64,000 nt of DNA from TMP-86 sp044226865 (GCA_044226865.1 JBGAGE010000001.1:310001-374000); one strand, 5' to 3'. Counted from the first letter of the stretch, positions 1 through 9,430 are shown. Notes: generated from the sequence alone by a model not told the origin. Made by a program: numbers and translations.

Positions 1-2
1 AG

Positions 3-557
3 GCCCTCCAGCAAGGGCGGGTGGACTTGGCCATCGGCCCGGTAGTGCCGGCGGGCATCCTCGGCGATGTGTTGATGGTGGAGCGCTTCGTCTGCGTGGC
101 GGCGCCGGGCCACGCCCTGCATGCGCTCGGCCGCGACATCACGCGCGATGACCTGGGCCAGCATCGGCACCTCGTGGTGCGCGATTCCGGTGCGGCGCGT
201 GCGCGCAGTGGCGGCTGGCTGAGTGAGCGCCGCTGGACGGTGTCCAACAAGGCCACATCCATCCATGCCTGTGTCATGGGCATGGGTTTTGCCTGGTATC
301 CGTTCAACAATATCTCGGACGAATTGCGGCGTGGCGTGTTGAAGCCCCTGCCATTGCGCGAGGGCGGCGAGCGCCTCGTGACGCTGTACCTGATGTTTGC
401 CGACCGTGACGCCGCGGGCCCCGGCGCACGCCTTCTGGCGCAGCTGATCGACAAGCGCGTGAAGGAAACCTGTGCCAGATTGGCGCCCGGGGGCGATGCG
501 GCGCCGGCGACCGTGACGCAGGCCGCGCATGCGGGGCGCAATCCAGGCGAGAATTGA
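3..557 (+). CDS. LysR-family regulator, C-terminal effector-binding part (5' end outside window)
   Basis: The frame is open from the first bases of the window: residues ALQQGRVDLAIG, typical of the LysR substrate-binding domain, precede the first possible start codon. The gene therefore begins upstream and the DNA-binding helix-turn-helix is not visible. What remains is about 184 residues covering the second half of the periplasmic-binding-protein-like effector domain, with a disordered Ala/Gly-rich tail. LysR proteins bind small ligands through this domain and usually control a neighbouring operon; its target cannot be told here. Its stop overlaps the region just before the next start, so it may be co-transcribed with the phosphatase that follows. 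Confidence 0.8.
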   Translation, partial: ALQQGRVDLAIGPVVPAGILGDVLMVERFVCVAAPGHALHALGRDITRDDLGQHRHLVVRDSGAARARSGGWLSERRWTVSNKATSIHACVMGMGFAWYPFNNISDELRRGVLKPLPLREGGERLVTLYLMFADRDAAGPGARLLAQLIDKRVKETCARLAPGGDAAPATVTQAAHAGRNPGEN

Positions 558-559
558 GC

Positions 560-1216
560 ATGCACTATGATCTGTTGATCTTCGATCTTGACGGCACGCT
601 GGTGGACAGCGCCCCCGATCTCCAGCACGCGGTAAACCAGGTGCTGGCCGAGCAGGGTGCGGAACCGCTGCCGCTGAACGACATCCGCAAGATGATCGGC
701 GATGGCGCCGCGCAATTGGTGGCGCGCGCCTTCGCGGCGCGCTCGCTGGAGTTGCGCGATCCGCAGGCCGCCCTGCAGCGTTTCTTCCGCTTCTACGAGG
801 CCGATCCCACGGCCAACACCATTCTCTACGATGGCGTGCGTGACACGCTGGTGGCGGCTGCGCGCCGCGGATTCGACATGGCCGTGTGCACCAACAAGCC
901 GCAGGGTCCGGCGCGCGTCATTCTCGAGCGCCTTGGCGTGGCCGGGCATTTCTCCGCCGTCGTGGGCGGGGACACGCATGCCTTCCGCAAGCCCGATCCG
1001 CGCATGTTGACGCTGCTGCTGGAGCAATACGGTGTCGCGGCGCCGCGCACGCTCATGGTCGGCGACAGTGAAGTCGATGCGGCGACCGCCCACGCGGCGC
1101 AGGTGCCGTTCGCGCTCATGACCTACGGCTACCGCCGCGGCGCGGTGACGGACATCCCCTGCCTTGCGGCCCTGGATGAGTTCTCGCAACTCGCACCGTT
1201 GATCGGCGCGCAATGA
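560..1216 (+). CDS. gph: Phosphoglycolate phosphatase (HAD superfamily)
   Basis: The 218-residue protein begins MHYDLLIFDLDGTLVDS, the HAD motif I DxDGT in which the first Asp is the nucleophile. A cap domain follows, then motif II near VCTNKP (Thr) and motif III/IV around FRKPDP and MVGDSEVDAATA (acidic Mg ligands). This arrangement matches 2-phosphoglycolate phosphatases, which remove phosphoglycolate formed during DNA repair or oxygenase side reactions in the cytoplasm. A TTG lies at 554, but the ATG at 560 gives the conserved N-terminus and is preferred. It starts 2 bases after the LysR stop. Another HAD phosphatase such as a pyrophosphatase is the main alternative. Confidence 0.85.
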   Translation: MHYDLLIFDLDGTLVDSAPDLQHAVNQVLAEQGAEPLPLNDIRKMIGDGAAQLVARAFAARSLELRDPQAALQRFFRFYEADPTANTILYDGVRDTLVAAARRGFDMAVCTNKPQGPARVILERLGVAGHFSAVVGGDTHAFRKPDPRMLTLLLEQYGVAAPRTLMVGDSEVDAATAHAAQVPFALMTYGYRRGAVTDIPCLAALDEFSQLAPLIGAQ

Positions 1217-1252
1217 CGGCGTGGCGGTGCGAACCGCCACGCCGGTCCAGCA

Positions 1253-1861
1253 TCAGGCCAGCGAGCGTTCCGCCTTGATTGCTTCCTGCACCTTGGGCCG
1301 CGTGCCGACCCGGTCCACGTAGGCCTTGAGCGCCGGCCACTTCGCAAGATCGATGCCCACGTACTGGCTCCAGCCCAGCACCGTGAACAGGTAGGCATCC
1401 GCCACCGTGAACTGATCACCGATGAGGTATTGCCGGTTGGCCAGCTGCTGCGCGGTGTAATCGAAACGCCGATTCAGGTTGGCGATGGCCGCGTCCTTCC
1501 AGGCCTGGGCGGCGGCCGGGTTGAACAGCGGCGAAAAGGACTTGTGCAGTTCCGAGGTGATGAAGTTCAGCCACTCGAGCACGCGGTAGCGCTCGAGGCT
1601 CCCTGCCGCCGGCATCAGCTTGCTCTGCGGTTTCTGATCCGCCAGGTACTGCACGATGGCCGGGCCTTCGGTCAGAGTCTCGCCATTGTCGAGCACCAGC
1701 AGGGGGACGCTGCCCTTGGCGGCGACCTGGTTATAGTCGCCCCCGCCACTGATGGTCTTGGACTTCAGGTCTACCTTCTTCAAATCGAGCGGAATACCGG
1801 CTTCATGCGCCACGATGTTGGGGGAGAGCGAGCAGGCGCCGGGGGTCAGGTAGAGCTTCAT
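1253..1861 (-). CDS. Glutathione S-transferase, beta class-like
   Basis: This 202-residue protein has an N-terminal thioredoxin-like domain starting MKLYLTPGACSLSPNIV. The Cys at residue 9 matches the conserved active-site cysteine of bacterial beta-class GSTs. The segment GSVPLLVLDNGETLTEGPAI is the glutathione-binding region with the cis-Pro and the E-S/T-like pair. The all-helical C-terminal domain contains YLIGDQFTVADAYLFTVLGW, a strong GST signature including the N-capping box. The predicted role is conjugation or thiol exchange with glutathione in the cytoplasm. It is transcribed alone, divergently from the alpha/beta hydrolase. Confidence 0.9.
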   Translation of the reverse strand: MKLYLTPGACSLSPNIVAHEAGIPLDLKKVDLKSKTISGGGDYNQVAAKGSVPLLVLDNGETLTEGPAIVQYLADQKPQSKLMPAAGSLERYRVLEWLNFITSELHKSFSPLFNPAAAQAWKDAAIANLNRRFDYTAQQLANRQYLIGDQFTVADAYLFTVLGWSQYVGIDLAKWPALKAYVDRVGTRPKVQEAIKAERSLA

Positions 1862-2020
1862 GGAATTCCTTGGGGGTTTTCGTTGATGGGTTGCTGGGGT
1901 GCGTCAGAGGGCAGCACATGGGGTGCGACGGGTGCAATTACAAGCGCTCGCGGGTAATTGCAGGCGCAGCTTGTCAAAATGCGACTGATCGGCGCGCGCC
2001 TCTCCGGTAGGATTGGCGCC

Positions 2021-2917
2021 ATGAGCTGGGCCGCCCGTCCTTTCACATTCCCATCCGCCGATGGCCTGATGTTGGCTGGCGAGCGTGCGGGCGAGCGCGG
2101 CGCACAAACGGTCATCCTCATGCACGGCGGCGGGCAGACACGTCATTCCTGGCGCCGGGCCGTCCGCGAGCTGGCGGCGCGCGGGTATGACGTGATCAAC
2201 CTGGATGCGCGCGGTCATGGCGACAGCCAATGGGCGCCCGCGCCCGCCCAATACGGCCTGGACCAACTGGCGCAGGACCTGATGCAGATCGTCGAAGGGT
2301 TGCCCACTCCGCCGGTGCTCGTCGGCGCCTCGATGGGCGGGCTGACGGCCTTGCATGCCATCGGCCGCCATCCGCGGCGCCGCGTGGCGGCGGCGTTGGT
2401 CCTCGTCGATGTGGTGCCGCGGGTGGAGATCGCCGGCGCGCGCCGGGTGCTCGACTTCATGAGCGCTCATCCCGACGGCTTCGGCAGCATCGAGGAGGCC
2501 GCGGCGGCCGTGGCGGCCTACAACCCGCACCGGCCGCGCCCCGCCAGCTCGGAAGGCCTCATGAAGAACCTGCGCCGTGACGACCACGGCCGGCTGCGCT
2601 GGCATTGGGACCCGCAATTCGTCAGCGAGGTCCTCTCGGAGGGCATGGTCGATACCGACGACATGCTCGCGGCTTGCCGCCATTTCAAGGAGCCCGCCCT
2701 GCTGGTGCGCGGCATGCATAGCGACATCCTCAGCGAGGCGGGCATCGATGAGCTGCGCGACGTGCTGCCGCAGCTGCAGGTCGCCGACGTGTCCGGTGCG
2801 GGACACATGATCGCCGGCGATCGCAACGATGCCTTCAACGCCGCCGTGCTGGCATTTCTGTCGGATTGCCCGTCGTTGGCCCCGCGACAACAGGAGCCGC
2901 ATGAGCAGCACGGCTGA
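2021..2917 (+). CDS. Alpha/beta hydrolase
   Basis: A 298-residue alpha/beta-hydrolase-fold protein. The segment VILMHGGGQTRHSWR holds the HGG oxyanion region, LDARGHGDS follows, VGASMGGL is the nucleophile elbow with the catalytic Ser, and GAGHMIAGDRND carries the catalytic His. This is the layout of esterases, C-C hydrolases and haloperoxidase-like enzymes that hydrolyse peroxyl, ester or epoxide substrates; the substrate cannot be told. ATG 2021 is chosen because TAGGAT lies just upstream and the conserved region starts soon after; TTG 1958 and ATG 1979 are possible but add an atypical Arg-rich extension. Its last 17 bases overlap the next gene, so the two are translationally coupled. Confidence 0.85.
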   Translation: MSWAARPFTFPSADGLMLAGERAGERGAQTVILMHGGGQTRHSWRRAVRELAARGYDVINLDARGHGDSQWAPAPAQYGLDQLAQDLMQIVEGLPTPPVLVGASMGGLTALHAIGRHPRRRVAAALVLVDVVPRVEIAGARRVLDFMSAHPDGFGSIEEAAAAVAAYNPHRPRPASSEGLMKNLRRDDHGRLRWHWDPQFVSEVLSEGMVDTDDMLAACRHFKEPALLVRGMHSDILSEAGIDELRDVLPQLQVADVSGAGHMIAGDRNDAFNAAVLAFLSDCPSLAPRQQEPHEQHG

Positions 2918-4925
2918 ACCCACCGGAAGCCTGGCCGTTGCGCTGGAGCATGCCGGCCGGCTGCTGCTGCAGCAGCCGCAGATGGCTCTGGAGCAGGCGG
3001 ACGAGATACTGAAAGTGGCGCCCAATCATCCGGTGGCGACGCTGATCCGCGGTGTCGCGCATCGGTTGCTCGGGGATCCCGCCACCGCGCTGCAGGTCCT
3101 TGGCGATCTCACCGACGCGCAGCATCGCTGGGCGCAGGCGCATTTCGAATATTCACTGGCGCTGGCGGATGCGGATCGGATGCCGGAAGCGGCGAAAGCC
3201 GTGCGCCGCGCGGTGGAGCTGAAGCCCGACTTGCCCAATGCCATGCGCACGCTCGGCGATTTCCTCACCGCCACCGGCGATGCGGCCGGTGCGGACCAGG
3301 CCTACGCCGCGCACATCCGCATCTCCACGCGCGACCCGCGGCTGCTGGCGCCGGCGGCGGCGCTGCATGAAAACCGCATACCCGAGGCCGAAGCGCTGCT
3401 GAAGGCGCACCTGCAGGAATTTCCCACCGACGTGCCGGCGCTGCGCATGCTGGCCGAAGTGGCGGGCAGGCTGGGGCGAAATGACGACGCGGCTGCATTG
3501 CTCGAACGCTGCCTGGAACTCGCGCCGAGTTTTCACCCGGCGCGCCAAAATTACGCCATCATCCTCAGCCGCCAGAACAAGCCGGCCGAGGCGCTGCAGC
3601 AAATCGAGATGCTGCTCCGCGCCGAACCGCGGAATCCTGCATTCCGCAATCTCAAGGCCGTGGTGCTGGCGCGCATTGGCGAGTATCGCGAATCCATCGA
3701 CATCTATGCGAACCTGTTGCAGTACTACGGCAACAACGCCAAGGTGTGGATGAGCTACGGCCATGCATTGAGCACGGCCGGCCGCGAAGCCGACAGCATC
3801 GCCGCCTATCGCAAATCGATCGGTCTCGCGCCGCATTTCGGCGAGGCGTATTGGAGCCTTGCCAATCTGAAGACATTTCGCTTCGATGACGCCGAAGTGG
3901 CCGCCATGCGGATTCAGCTCGAACGTTCCGATCTTGAAGACACCGATCGGCTTCACTTTCATTTTGCGTTGGGCAAGGCACTGGAGGATACGCGCGACTA
4001 CGCATCGAGTTTCAGTCAATACGCCGCAGGCAACGAGATCCGTCGCCGCCAATTGGAATACCGGCCAGAGCAGACGACAGCCTTGCTGGATCGCTCGCGG
4101 CGGCTCTACACGGCGGAGTTCTTCACCGAACGGCGGGGCTTCGGTGCGAATGATCCCGATCCGATTTTCATCCTCGGCATGCCGCGCGCGGGTTCCACAC
4201 TGGTGGAGCAGATACTCTCCAGTCACTCGCAGGTCGAGGGCACAATGGAATTGCCCAACCTGCTCAAGATCGTCGTTGCGCTGACCGGCAGAAGGGGGCG
4301 CGAGGATGATTTGCGATATCCCGACATGCTGGCGCACATGCCGGCTTCCGAATTCAAGCGGCTGGGCGATCAGTATCTGCAGGAAACGCGCATCCACCGG
4401 CATACCAGCAAGCCGTTGTTCATCGACAAAATGCCCAACAACTGTATGCACGTCGGGCTGATTCACCTGTTGTTCCCGCGAGCAAAAATCATCGATGCGC
4501 GACGCCATCCGTTGGCGTGCGGATATTCGGTGTTCAAGCAGCATTTCGCCCGCGGCCAGAATTTTTCCTATGGCCTGACGGACATTGGCCGGTACTACCA
4601 CGATTATGTAGTCATGATGGCGCATATGGATGCCGTTCTCCCCGGGCGCATCCACCGCGTCATCTATGAACGCATGGTTGAAGACACGGAGGCCGAGGTG
4701 CGACGGCTTCTGGCGTATTGCGGGTTGGAATTCGAAGCAGGATGCCTGCGCTTTTATGAGAACGATCGCGCAGTGAAAACCGCCAGCGCTCAACAGGTTA
4801 GGAAGCCTATCTTCCGTGAAGGTATAGATCATTGGCGGCACTTCGAGCCTTGGCTGGAGCCGCTCAAGGCTGCATTGGGCGAGGTGCTCGACCGTTATCC
4901 CGCAGTGCCCGAGCTTTTGCGATAG
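2901..4925 (+). CDS. TPR-repeat sulfotransferase
   Basis: This 674-residue protein has two parts. About 400 N-terminal residues form tandem tetratricopeptide repeats with typical A/L/Y spacing. The rest is a sulfotransferase domain: FILGMPRAGSTLVEQIL is the 5'-phosphosulfate (PAPS) loop with the Arg-Ala-Gly-Ser-Thr core, and IIDARRHPLACGYSVFKQ matches the 3'-phosphate-binding region. It should transfer sulfuryl groups from PAPS to an unknown acceptor, with the TPR part recruiting partners. It starts inside the end of the hydrolase gene (ATG 2901) and is followed 69 bases later by a TonB receptor. TPR-sulfotransferases next to TonB receptors recur in oligotrophic proteobacteria, but the functional link is unknown. 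Confidence 0.9.
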   Translation: MSSTAEPTGSLAVALEHAGRLLLQQPQMALEQADEILKVAPNHPVATLIRGVAHRLLGDPATALQVLGDLTDAQHRWAQAHFEYSLALADADRMPEAAKAVRRAVELKPDLPNAMRTLGDFLTATGDAAGADQAYAAHIRISTRDPRLLAPAAALHENRIPEAEALLKAHLQEFPTDVPALRMLAEVAGRLGRNDDAAALLERCLELAPSFHPARQNYAIILSRQNKPAEALQQIEMLLRAEPRNPAFRNLKAVVLARIGEYRESIDIYANLLQYYGNNAKVWMSYGHALSTAGREADSIAAYRKSIGLAPHFGEAYWSLANLKTFRFDDAEVAAMRIQLERSDLEDTDRLHFHFALGKALEDTRDYASSFSQYAAGNEIRRRQLEYRPEQTTALLDRSRRLYTAEFFTERRGFGANDPDPIFILGMPRAGSTLVEQILSSHSQVEGTMELPNLLKIVVALTGRRGREDDLRYPDMLAHMPASEFKRLGDQYLQETRIHRHTSKPLFIDKMPNNCMHVGLIHLLFPRAKIIDARRHPLACGYSVFKQHFARGQNFSYGLTDIGRYYHDYVVMMAHMDAVLPGRIHRVIYERMVEDTEAEVRRLLAYCGLEFEAGCLRFYENDRAVKTASAQQVRKPIFREGIDHWRHFEPWLEPLKAALGEVLDRYPAVPELLR

Positions 4926-4930
4926 TGTTA

Positions 4931-4983
4931 TTGTTTACAACTGTGGCTTACACTCCACGGTCGGGGAAGGCATGAGTAAACAA
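4931..4983. promoter_or_regulatory. Perfect 8-bp inverted repeat ahead of TonB receptor 1
   Basis: TTGTTTAC at 4931-4938 and its exact reverse complement GTAAACAA at 4976-4983 flank 37 bases in the short gap before the receptor gene. The distance is larger than a single operator, so it could be two half-sites of a looping or tandem regulator, or chance. The second arm ends just before the AAAGGGGAT ribosome-binding region of the receptor. Confidence 0.25.
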
Positions 4984-4994
4984 AGGGGATATCG

Positions 4995-7457
4995 ATGACG
5001 CGTTCTCGCAAGCGTAAATTGAAGCGTTCGGGGGCTTATCTGGCGGGAATGCCGCTGGCTTCGGCCGTGCTGAGCGCCGGCGTTGCTCAAGCGCAACAGA
5101 CGGACCAGGGCGTACTGGAAGAGGTGGTCGTGACTGCGCAGAAGCGCTCCGAAGACCTTCAGAAGGTGCCCATCAGTTTGACGGTTCTGGGTGGCGAGAA
5201 GCTCGAGCAGCTTCAGGTCGCCAGCTTTGATGACTACGCGAAGTTCGTGCCCAGCATGAGCTTCGAATCCACGGGTCCCGGTCAGGCACAGATCTATTTC
5301 CGCGGTATTGCGACCGCGGGCGACGGTTTGCACGCGGGTTCGCTGCCGGCGACCGGCTTGTACGTCGATGAAATTCCCGTCACCACCATCGCCGGTTCGC
5401 TCGACATGCATGTCTATGACATTGCCCGTGTCGAGGCCTTGGCGGGTCCGCAGGGCACCTTGTACGGCGCCAGTTCGCTGTCGGGCACGTTGCGTATCAT
5501 CACCAACAAGCCTGATCCGTCGAAGTTTGCGGCCGGTTATGACGTGAAGGGGACCAAGTTCGGCAAGGGTGATGCCGGCGGTGGCTTCGAAGGTTTCGTC
5601 AACATCCCGCTGTCGGATAACGTGGCGGTGCGCCTCGTCGGTTATGTGGAGCACGATGGTGGTTACATCGACAACATTCCCGTTACGAATGTGTATCAGC
5701 GCACTTCCGGCGGGACCGGCCTCTCGGTGCCTTGTTCGCGTAACAATTTCGGCGGCGCGGTCGCCGATCCCTGCTCTGCCGTGCCCTACCCGGATGTGAC
5801 CAAGAAGCGCGCGAACGACGTGACGAGCACGGGTGGCCGTGCAGCCTTGCGCGTCAACCTCAACGACTCCTGGTCGGTGACCCCGACAGTGATTTACCAG
5901 CACCAGAAGGCCAATGGCAACTTCTCCTTTGCTCCAGCGAAAGGGGATCTGAAGGTCGGTGACTTCACCTTCGGCCGCAACGTTGACCAGTGGTATCAGA
6001 CGGCGTTGACGGTGGAAGGCAAGATCGGCAATTTCGATCTGTTGTACTCGGGCGGATATTTCGAGCGCCGCGTGTCCAACGTGGTCGACTACGCCGACTA
6101 CACCGTGGCGTACGATCTTTACGGGTCGGGTTACACGCATTTTGCGAACCCCTCGGACACCTACGTGGCCGACCCCACGCAGTACACGGTCAACAAGGAC
6201 AAGTACACCAAGCTGAGCCATGAAATTCGCCTCTCCACCCCCCAGGATTACCGCCTGCGCGCGGTGGTGGGCGCCTTCTACCAGAGGCAGACCGACGACA
6301 TCCGCGTGGAATTCACTGTGGACGGATTGCCGGCCAACAACTGGGTAACCGGCCAGCGCAATGTGTTGTACCTCTCCGACCAGGATCGCATCGATCGTGA
6401 CAAGGCGGTGTTCACCGAGTTGAACTTCGATCTGACCGATACGATCAAGCTCACCGGAGGTATCCGCAAATTCTATTCCGACAACACCCTGTATGGTTTC
6501 TTCGGCTACGGCGCGAACGAAATCGTCCCGGGCAACGGGCCGTTGTCCGGCGAGAAGAACTGCTTCGCCCCGGCCACCGACGATCCCAACCGTCCGTGCA
6601 TCAACACGGACAAGCGGAAGACGGAGAACGGCGAAACGCACAAGCTCAATGCGCAATGGCAGATCGATCCTGACCGCATGGTGTACGCCACGTACTCCAC
6701 GGGCTTCCGCCCGGGCGGCAACAACCGCCGCGTGGAAATCGTGCCTTACCAGGCTGATCGCCTGAGCAATTATGAGGTCGGCTGGAAGACCGCGTGGTTC
6801 GATCGCCGTGTGCGATTCAACGGCGCCGTGTTCTTCGAGAAGTGGAAGGGCGCTCAGTACGGCATCCAGGGCCAGAACGGCATCACCTCCATTCTCAACG
6901 CGGGTAATGCCGAGTCGAAGGGCATCGAAGGTGAGGTGACCTGGGCGGCGACCGATTCGTTGACCCTGTCCGCTTCCGGCACGTACGTGAAGGCGAAGCT
7001 GACCACGAATTTCTGCTCCGCGCCGAATGGCCAGGTGACTCAGAATTGCACGGCCGCATCGCAGAAGCCCGATCCGGTGCTGATTGCTCCCTCGGGGACG
7101 CAGTTGCCGGTGACGCCGAAGCTGAAGATGAACGCGCTGGCGCGTTATAAATTCACCGTCGGCGATTTCGACAGCTTCGTGCAGGGCGCACTCATCCACC
7201 AGGGCTCGAAGACCTTCAGCCTCGAGGCGGGTGACAATGCGATCGTGGGCGATATCCCCTCGTTCACCAGCTTTGATCTGTCCGCTGGAACGGGCAAGGG
7301 CAACTGGAGGTTGGAGGCCTACATCGAGAACGTGTTCGACAAGCGCGGCATCACCGGCCGCGTGTCCGAATGCGGAACCGATTACTGCCACGCCAACACC
7401 CGCGCCTACGCCATCAAGCCGATGAACTTCGGCGTCAAGTTCGGTCAGAAGTTCTGA
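4995..7457 (+). CDS. TonB-dependent outer-membrane receptor 1
   Basis: An 820-residue receptor. A long Arg/Lys-rich signal peptide (cleavage predicted after GVAQA, about residue 33) leads to a TonB-box-like segment LEEVVVTAQKR. The plug follows: VPISLTVLGGEKL, the conserved VEALAGPQGTLYGASSLSGTLRIITNKP, then a 22-strand-type barrel ending in the aromatic VKFGQKF. The ligand is not evident; plug and barrel resemble the large receptor family that imports plant or algal aromatics, oligosaccharides and siderophores in sphingomonads and Steroidobacteraceae. ATG 4995 has the strong ribosome-binding site AAAGGGGAT. It follows a TPR-sulfotransferase by 69 bases and ends at a strong terminator. Confidence 0.93.
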   Translation: MTRSRKRKLKRSGAYLAGMPLASAVLSAGVAQAQQTDQGVLEEVVVTAQKRSEDLQKVPISLTVLGGEKLEQLQVASFDDYAKFVPSMSFESTGPGQAQIYFRGIATAGDGLHAGSLPATGLYVDEIPVTTIAGSLDMHVYDIARVEALAGPQGTLYGASSLSGTLRIITNKPDPSKFAAGYDVKGTKFGKGDAGGGFEGFVNIPLSDNVAVRLVGYVEHDGGYIDNIPVTNVYQRTSGGTGLSVPCSRNNFGGAVADPCSAVPYPDVTKKRANDVTSTGGRAALRVNLNDSWSVTPTVIYQHQKANGNFSFAPAKGDLKVGDFTFGRNVDQWYQTALTVEGKIGNFDLLYSGGYFERRVSNVVDYADYTVAYDLYGSGYTHFANPSDTYVADPTQYTVNKDKYTKLSHEIRLSTPQDYRLRAVVGAFYQRQTDDIRVEFTVDGLPANNWVTGQRNVLYLSDQDRIDRDKAVFTELNFDLTDTIKLTGGIRKFYSDNTLYGFFGYGANEIVPGNGPLSGEKNCFAPATDDPNRPCINTDKRKTENGETHKLNAQWQIDPDRMVYATYSTGFRPGGNNRRVEIVPYQADRLSNYEVGWKTAWFDRRVRFNGAVFFEKWKGAQYGIQGQNGITSILNAGNAESKGIEGEVTWAATDSLTLSASGTYVKAKLTTNFCSAPNGQVTQNCTAASQKPDPVLIAPSGTQLPVTPKLKMNALARYKFTVGDFDSFVQGALIHQGSKTFSLEAGDNAIVGDIPSFTSFDLSAGTGKGNWRLEAYIENVFDKRGITGRVSECGTDYCHANTRAYAIKPMNFGVKFGQKF

Positions 7458-7495
7458 TCCGGAGTTGAAGCCGGGCGTCATCGCTCGTTGACTGC

Positions 7496-7530
7496 AAAGG
7501 TGCCCCGTCGCAAGGCGGGGCACCTTTTTT
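7496..7530 (+). terminator. Rho-independent terminator after TonB receptor 1
   Basis: An inverted repeat pairs AAAGGTGCCCCG (ending at 7507) with CGGGGCACCTTT (from 7516) around an 8-base loop, followed by a run of six T at 7525-7530. The stem is GC-rich and the T tract immediate, the classic form. It lies 40 bases past the receptor stop and ends that transcript before the MFS gene. Confidence 0.9.
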
Positions 7531-7607
7531 ATTTCCGCCCCCTGTCGAACGTCCATGACCGTATTCCGCCTTCCTGAGCCTGTGCGCCGCGGCCCTCCGG
7601 CAGTTCC

Positions 7608-8834
7608 ATGACGCAGCCCGCACGCGGCTTCGTGGCTCTACAGAGCCGGCCCTTCCGCTGGTACTTCCTGCTCGCCACCGCCGCCATCATGGGCGACAAC
7701 ATCGAGCACGTGATCAGCTACTGGGTGGTCTTCCAGAAATTCCATTCGCCCGCCCTGGGTGCGTTTGCCGTCATTTCGCATTGGGTGCCGCACCTGCTGT
7801 TCGCCGCCTATTCGGGTGTGCTCGCCGACCGGCTCGACCTGCGGCGCCTGATCCAGGTGGGCATGCTCATGTTGTTGAGCGTCTCCATCGGCTGGGGACT
7901 CGTGTTCCGGGATGACTCGGTCGAGGTGTGGAAGGTGATGGTGCTGCTGGTGGTGCACGGCTCGGCGGGCGTCATCTGGCTGCCGGCCGCGCAGGTGATG
8001 ATCCACCAATTGGTGGATGACCAGGCCTTGCCCAGCGCCGTGCGGCTGAATGCCTCGAGCCGCTACGTGGGCTTCCTGATCGGGCCCGCCGTCGGTGCGG
8101 GCTTGCTGCTGGCGCTGGGTCCCATCCACGGGATCTGGGCCAATGCCTTGATCTACGTACCGATGTTGCTGTGGGTGGCCGGAGTGCCGCGCCGGGTGCA
8201 CAGCACGGCGCGGGCGGCGGTGAGCGGCCTTGCGGATCTGCTGCAGGGCGCCAAGGTGGTGGGGCGCGAACCCGTGTTGTTGTCCATGACCGGGCTGATC
8301 GCCATCGCCAGTTCGTTCGTCGGCAATGCCTATCAGGCGCAGATGCCCGGATTTGCCACCTCGCTCGGGCACGGCCGCGCGGATTTCCTCTACAGCCTCC
8401 TGCTGGCGGCCGATGCCGCGGGTGGACTGATCGGCGCCATCGTCATGGAAAGCCGCGCAGGTCGCGCCCGGGTGCGGACCGCCTTTCAATTCGCCCTGGC
8501 CTGGTCGCTGCTGCTGATGGGTTTCGCGATGTCCCACACCTATTGGTTGTCGGTATCGCTGCTGTTCTGCGCCGGCTTTGCGGAACTCGTTTTCAACGCC
8601 ATGTCGCAGACCTTGGTTCAGTTGTATGCGCCGCCGGACATGCGCGGCCGTGTGATCGGTGTGTTCACCATGGCGGGCTTGGGCATGCGCGCCTTCAGCG
8701 GCTTGAGCGTGGGCCTGTTGGGTGAGAGCATGGGTATTCATTGGTCGCTGGGTTTGAGCGCCGCCTGCGTGTTCGTGGGCATTGCGGCGCTGTGGTTGTA
8801 TCGGCGCGCCCACGAGGGAGATGTACGGCTTTGA
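7608..8834 (+). CDS. MFS transporter (MFS_3/EntS-like)
   Basis: A 408-residue inner-membrane protein with about 12 hydrophobic segments. It begins with a short cytoplasmic N-terminus and SRPFRWYFLLATAAIMGDNIEH, and has the motif A-like loop AAYSGVLADRLDLRRLI between helices 2 and 3. The overall form matches the MFS_3 family that includes the enterobactin exporter EntS, so export of a small molecule is likely, substrate unknown. Its stop codon overlaps the start of the rhomboid gene (TTGA), which indicates coupled translation. Confidence 0.85.
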   Translation: MTQPARGFVALQSRPFRWYFLLATAAIMGDNIEHVISYWVVFQKFHSPALGAFAVISHWVPHLLFAAYSGVLADRLDLRRLIQVGMLMLLSVSIGWGLVFRDDSVEVWKVMVLLVVHGSAGVIWLPAAQVMIHQLVDDQALPSAVRLNASSRYVGFLIGPAVGAGLLLALGPIHGIWANALIYVPMLLWVAGVPRRVHSTARAAVSGLADLLQGAKVVGREPVLLSMTGLIAIASSFVGNAYQAQMPGFATSLGHGRADFLYSLLLAADAAGGLIGAIVMESRAGRARVRTAFQFALAWSLLLMGFAMSHTYWLSVSLLFCAGFAELVFNAMSQTLVQLYAPPDMRGRVIGVFTMAGLGMRAFSGLSVGLLGESMGIHWSLGLSAACVFVGIAALWLYRRAHEGDVRL

Positions 8835-9430
8835 TCGGCGCACCTGTCGTCTTCGGCATGACCATCGCGGTGAGCCTGGCGGGGCTGTATGCCTCTCAGG
8901 AGATCATCGACAGATGCATCCTGCGGCCCTGCCAGATGCAACGCCGGGGGGAATATTACCGGCTCGTGTCCAGCGGCTTCGTGCATGCCGACCTGCCACA
9001 TCTGCTGTTCAACATGTTCACGTTCTATTTCTTCGCCTTCTCCATCGAACGCTACATCGGCACGACGCGCTTCCTGCTGTTGTATTTCGCAGGTTTGATC
9101 TGCGCCAACGTCGGCACCTGGTTCAAGCACCGGAATGATCCGGCGTATGCCTCGCTCGGCGCCTCCGGCGCCATCCTCGCAGTGATGTTCGCGGCCATCG
9201 TGTATTTCCCCCATCAGCGCCTGTTCATCTTCCCCATCCCGGTGCCGATCCCGGCGCCGCTGTTTGCGGTGGGCTACCTCGCCTACAGCTATTGGTCGGC
9301 GCGCAAGGCGAGGGACCGCATCAACCACGACGCGCACATTGCCGGTGCGATCACCGGACTCGTGTTCGTCGCGGTCACCGATCCATTCGCGTACCGCGAA
9401 CTCGCCGGCATGCTGGGCTTCGAGGTGTAA
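8831..9430 (+). CDS. Rhomboid-family intramembrane serine protease
   Basis: This protein has six or so membrane segments and the rhomboid core. The HLLFNM motif (His57, Asn61) lies in helix 2, the catalytic Ser112 sits in GASGA, and the catalytic His169 in DAHIAGAITG. Rhomboids cleave transmembrane substrates within the inner membrane. The start is not obvious. TTG 8831 overlaps the MFS stop, has GGGAG 10 bases upstream and gives 199 residues. ATG 8858 would still keep helix 1. An open frame extends further upstream inside the MFS gene but encodes an unrelated Arg-rich stretch. It is followed 6 bases later by the PLP enzyme gene. Confidence 0.88.
   Translation: MIGAPVVFGMTIAVSLAGLYASQEIIDRCILRPCQMQRRGEYYRLVSSGFVHADLPHLLFNMFTFYFFAFSIERYIGTTRFLLLYFAGLICANVGTWFKHRNDPAYASLGASGAILAVMFAAIVYFPHQRLFIFPIPVPIPAPLFAVGYLAYSYWSARKARDRINHDAHIAGAITGLVFVAVTDPFAYRELAGMLGFEV

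Noticed and set aside
4935..7556. An 873-codon open frame on the minus strand opposite TonB receptor 1
   Set aside because: It lies opposite a recognisable receptor, has no start signal or family match, and is an effect of GC-rich codon use.
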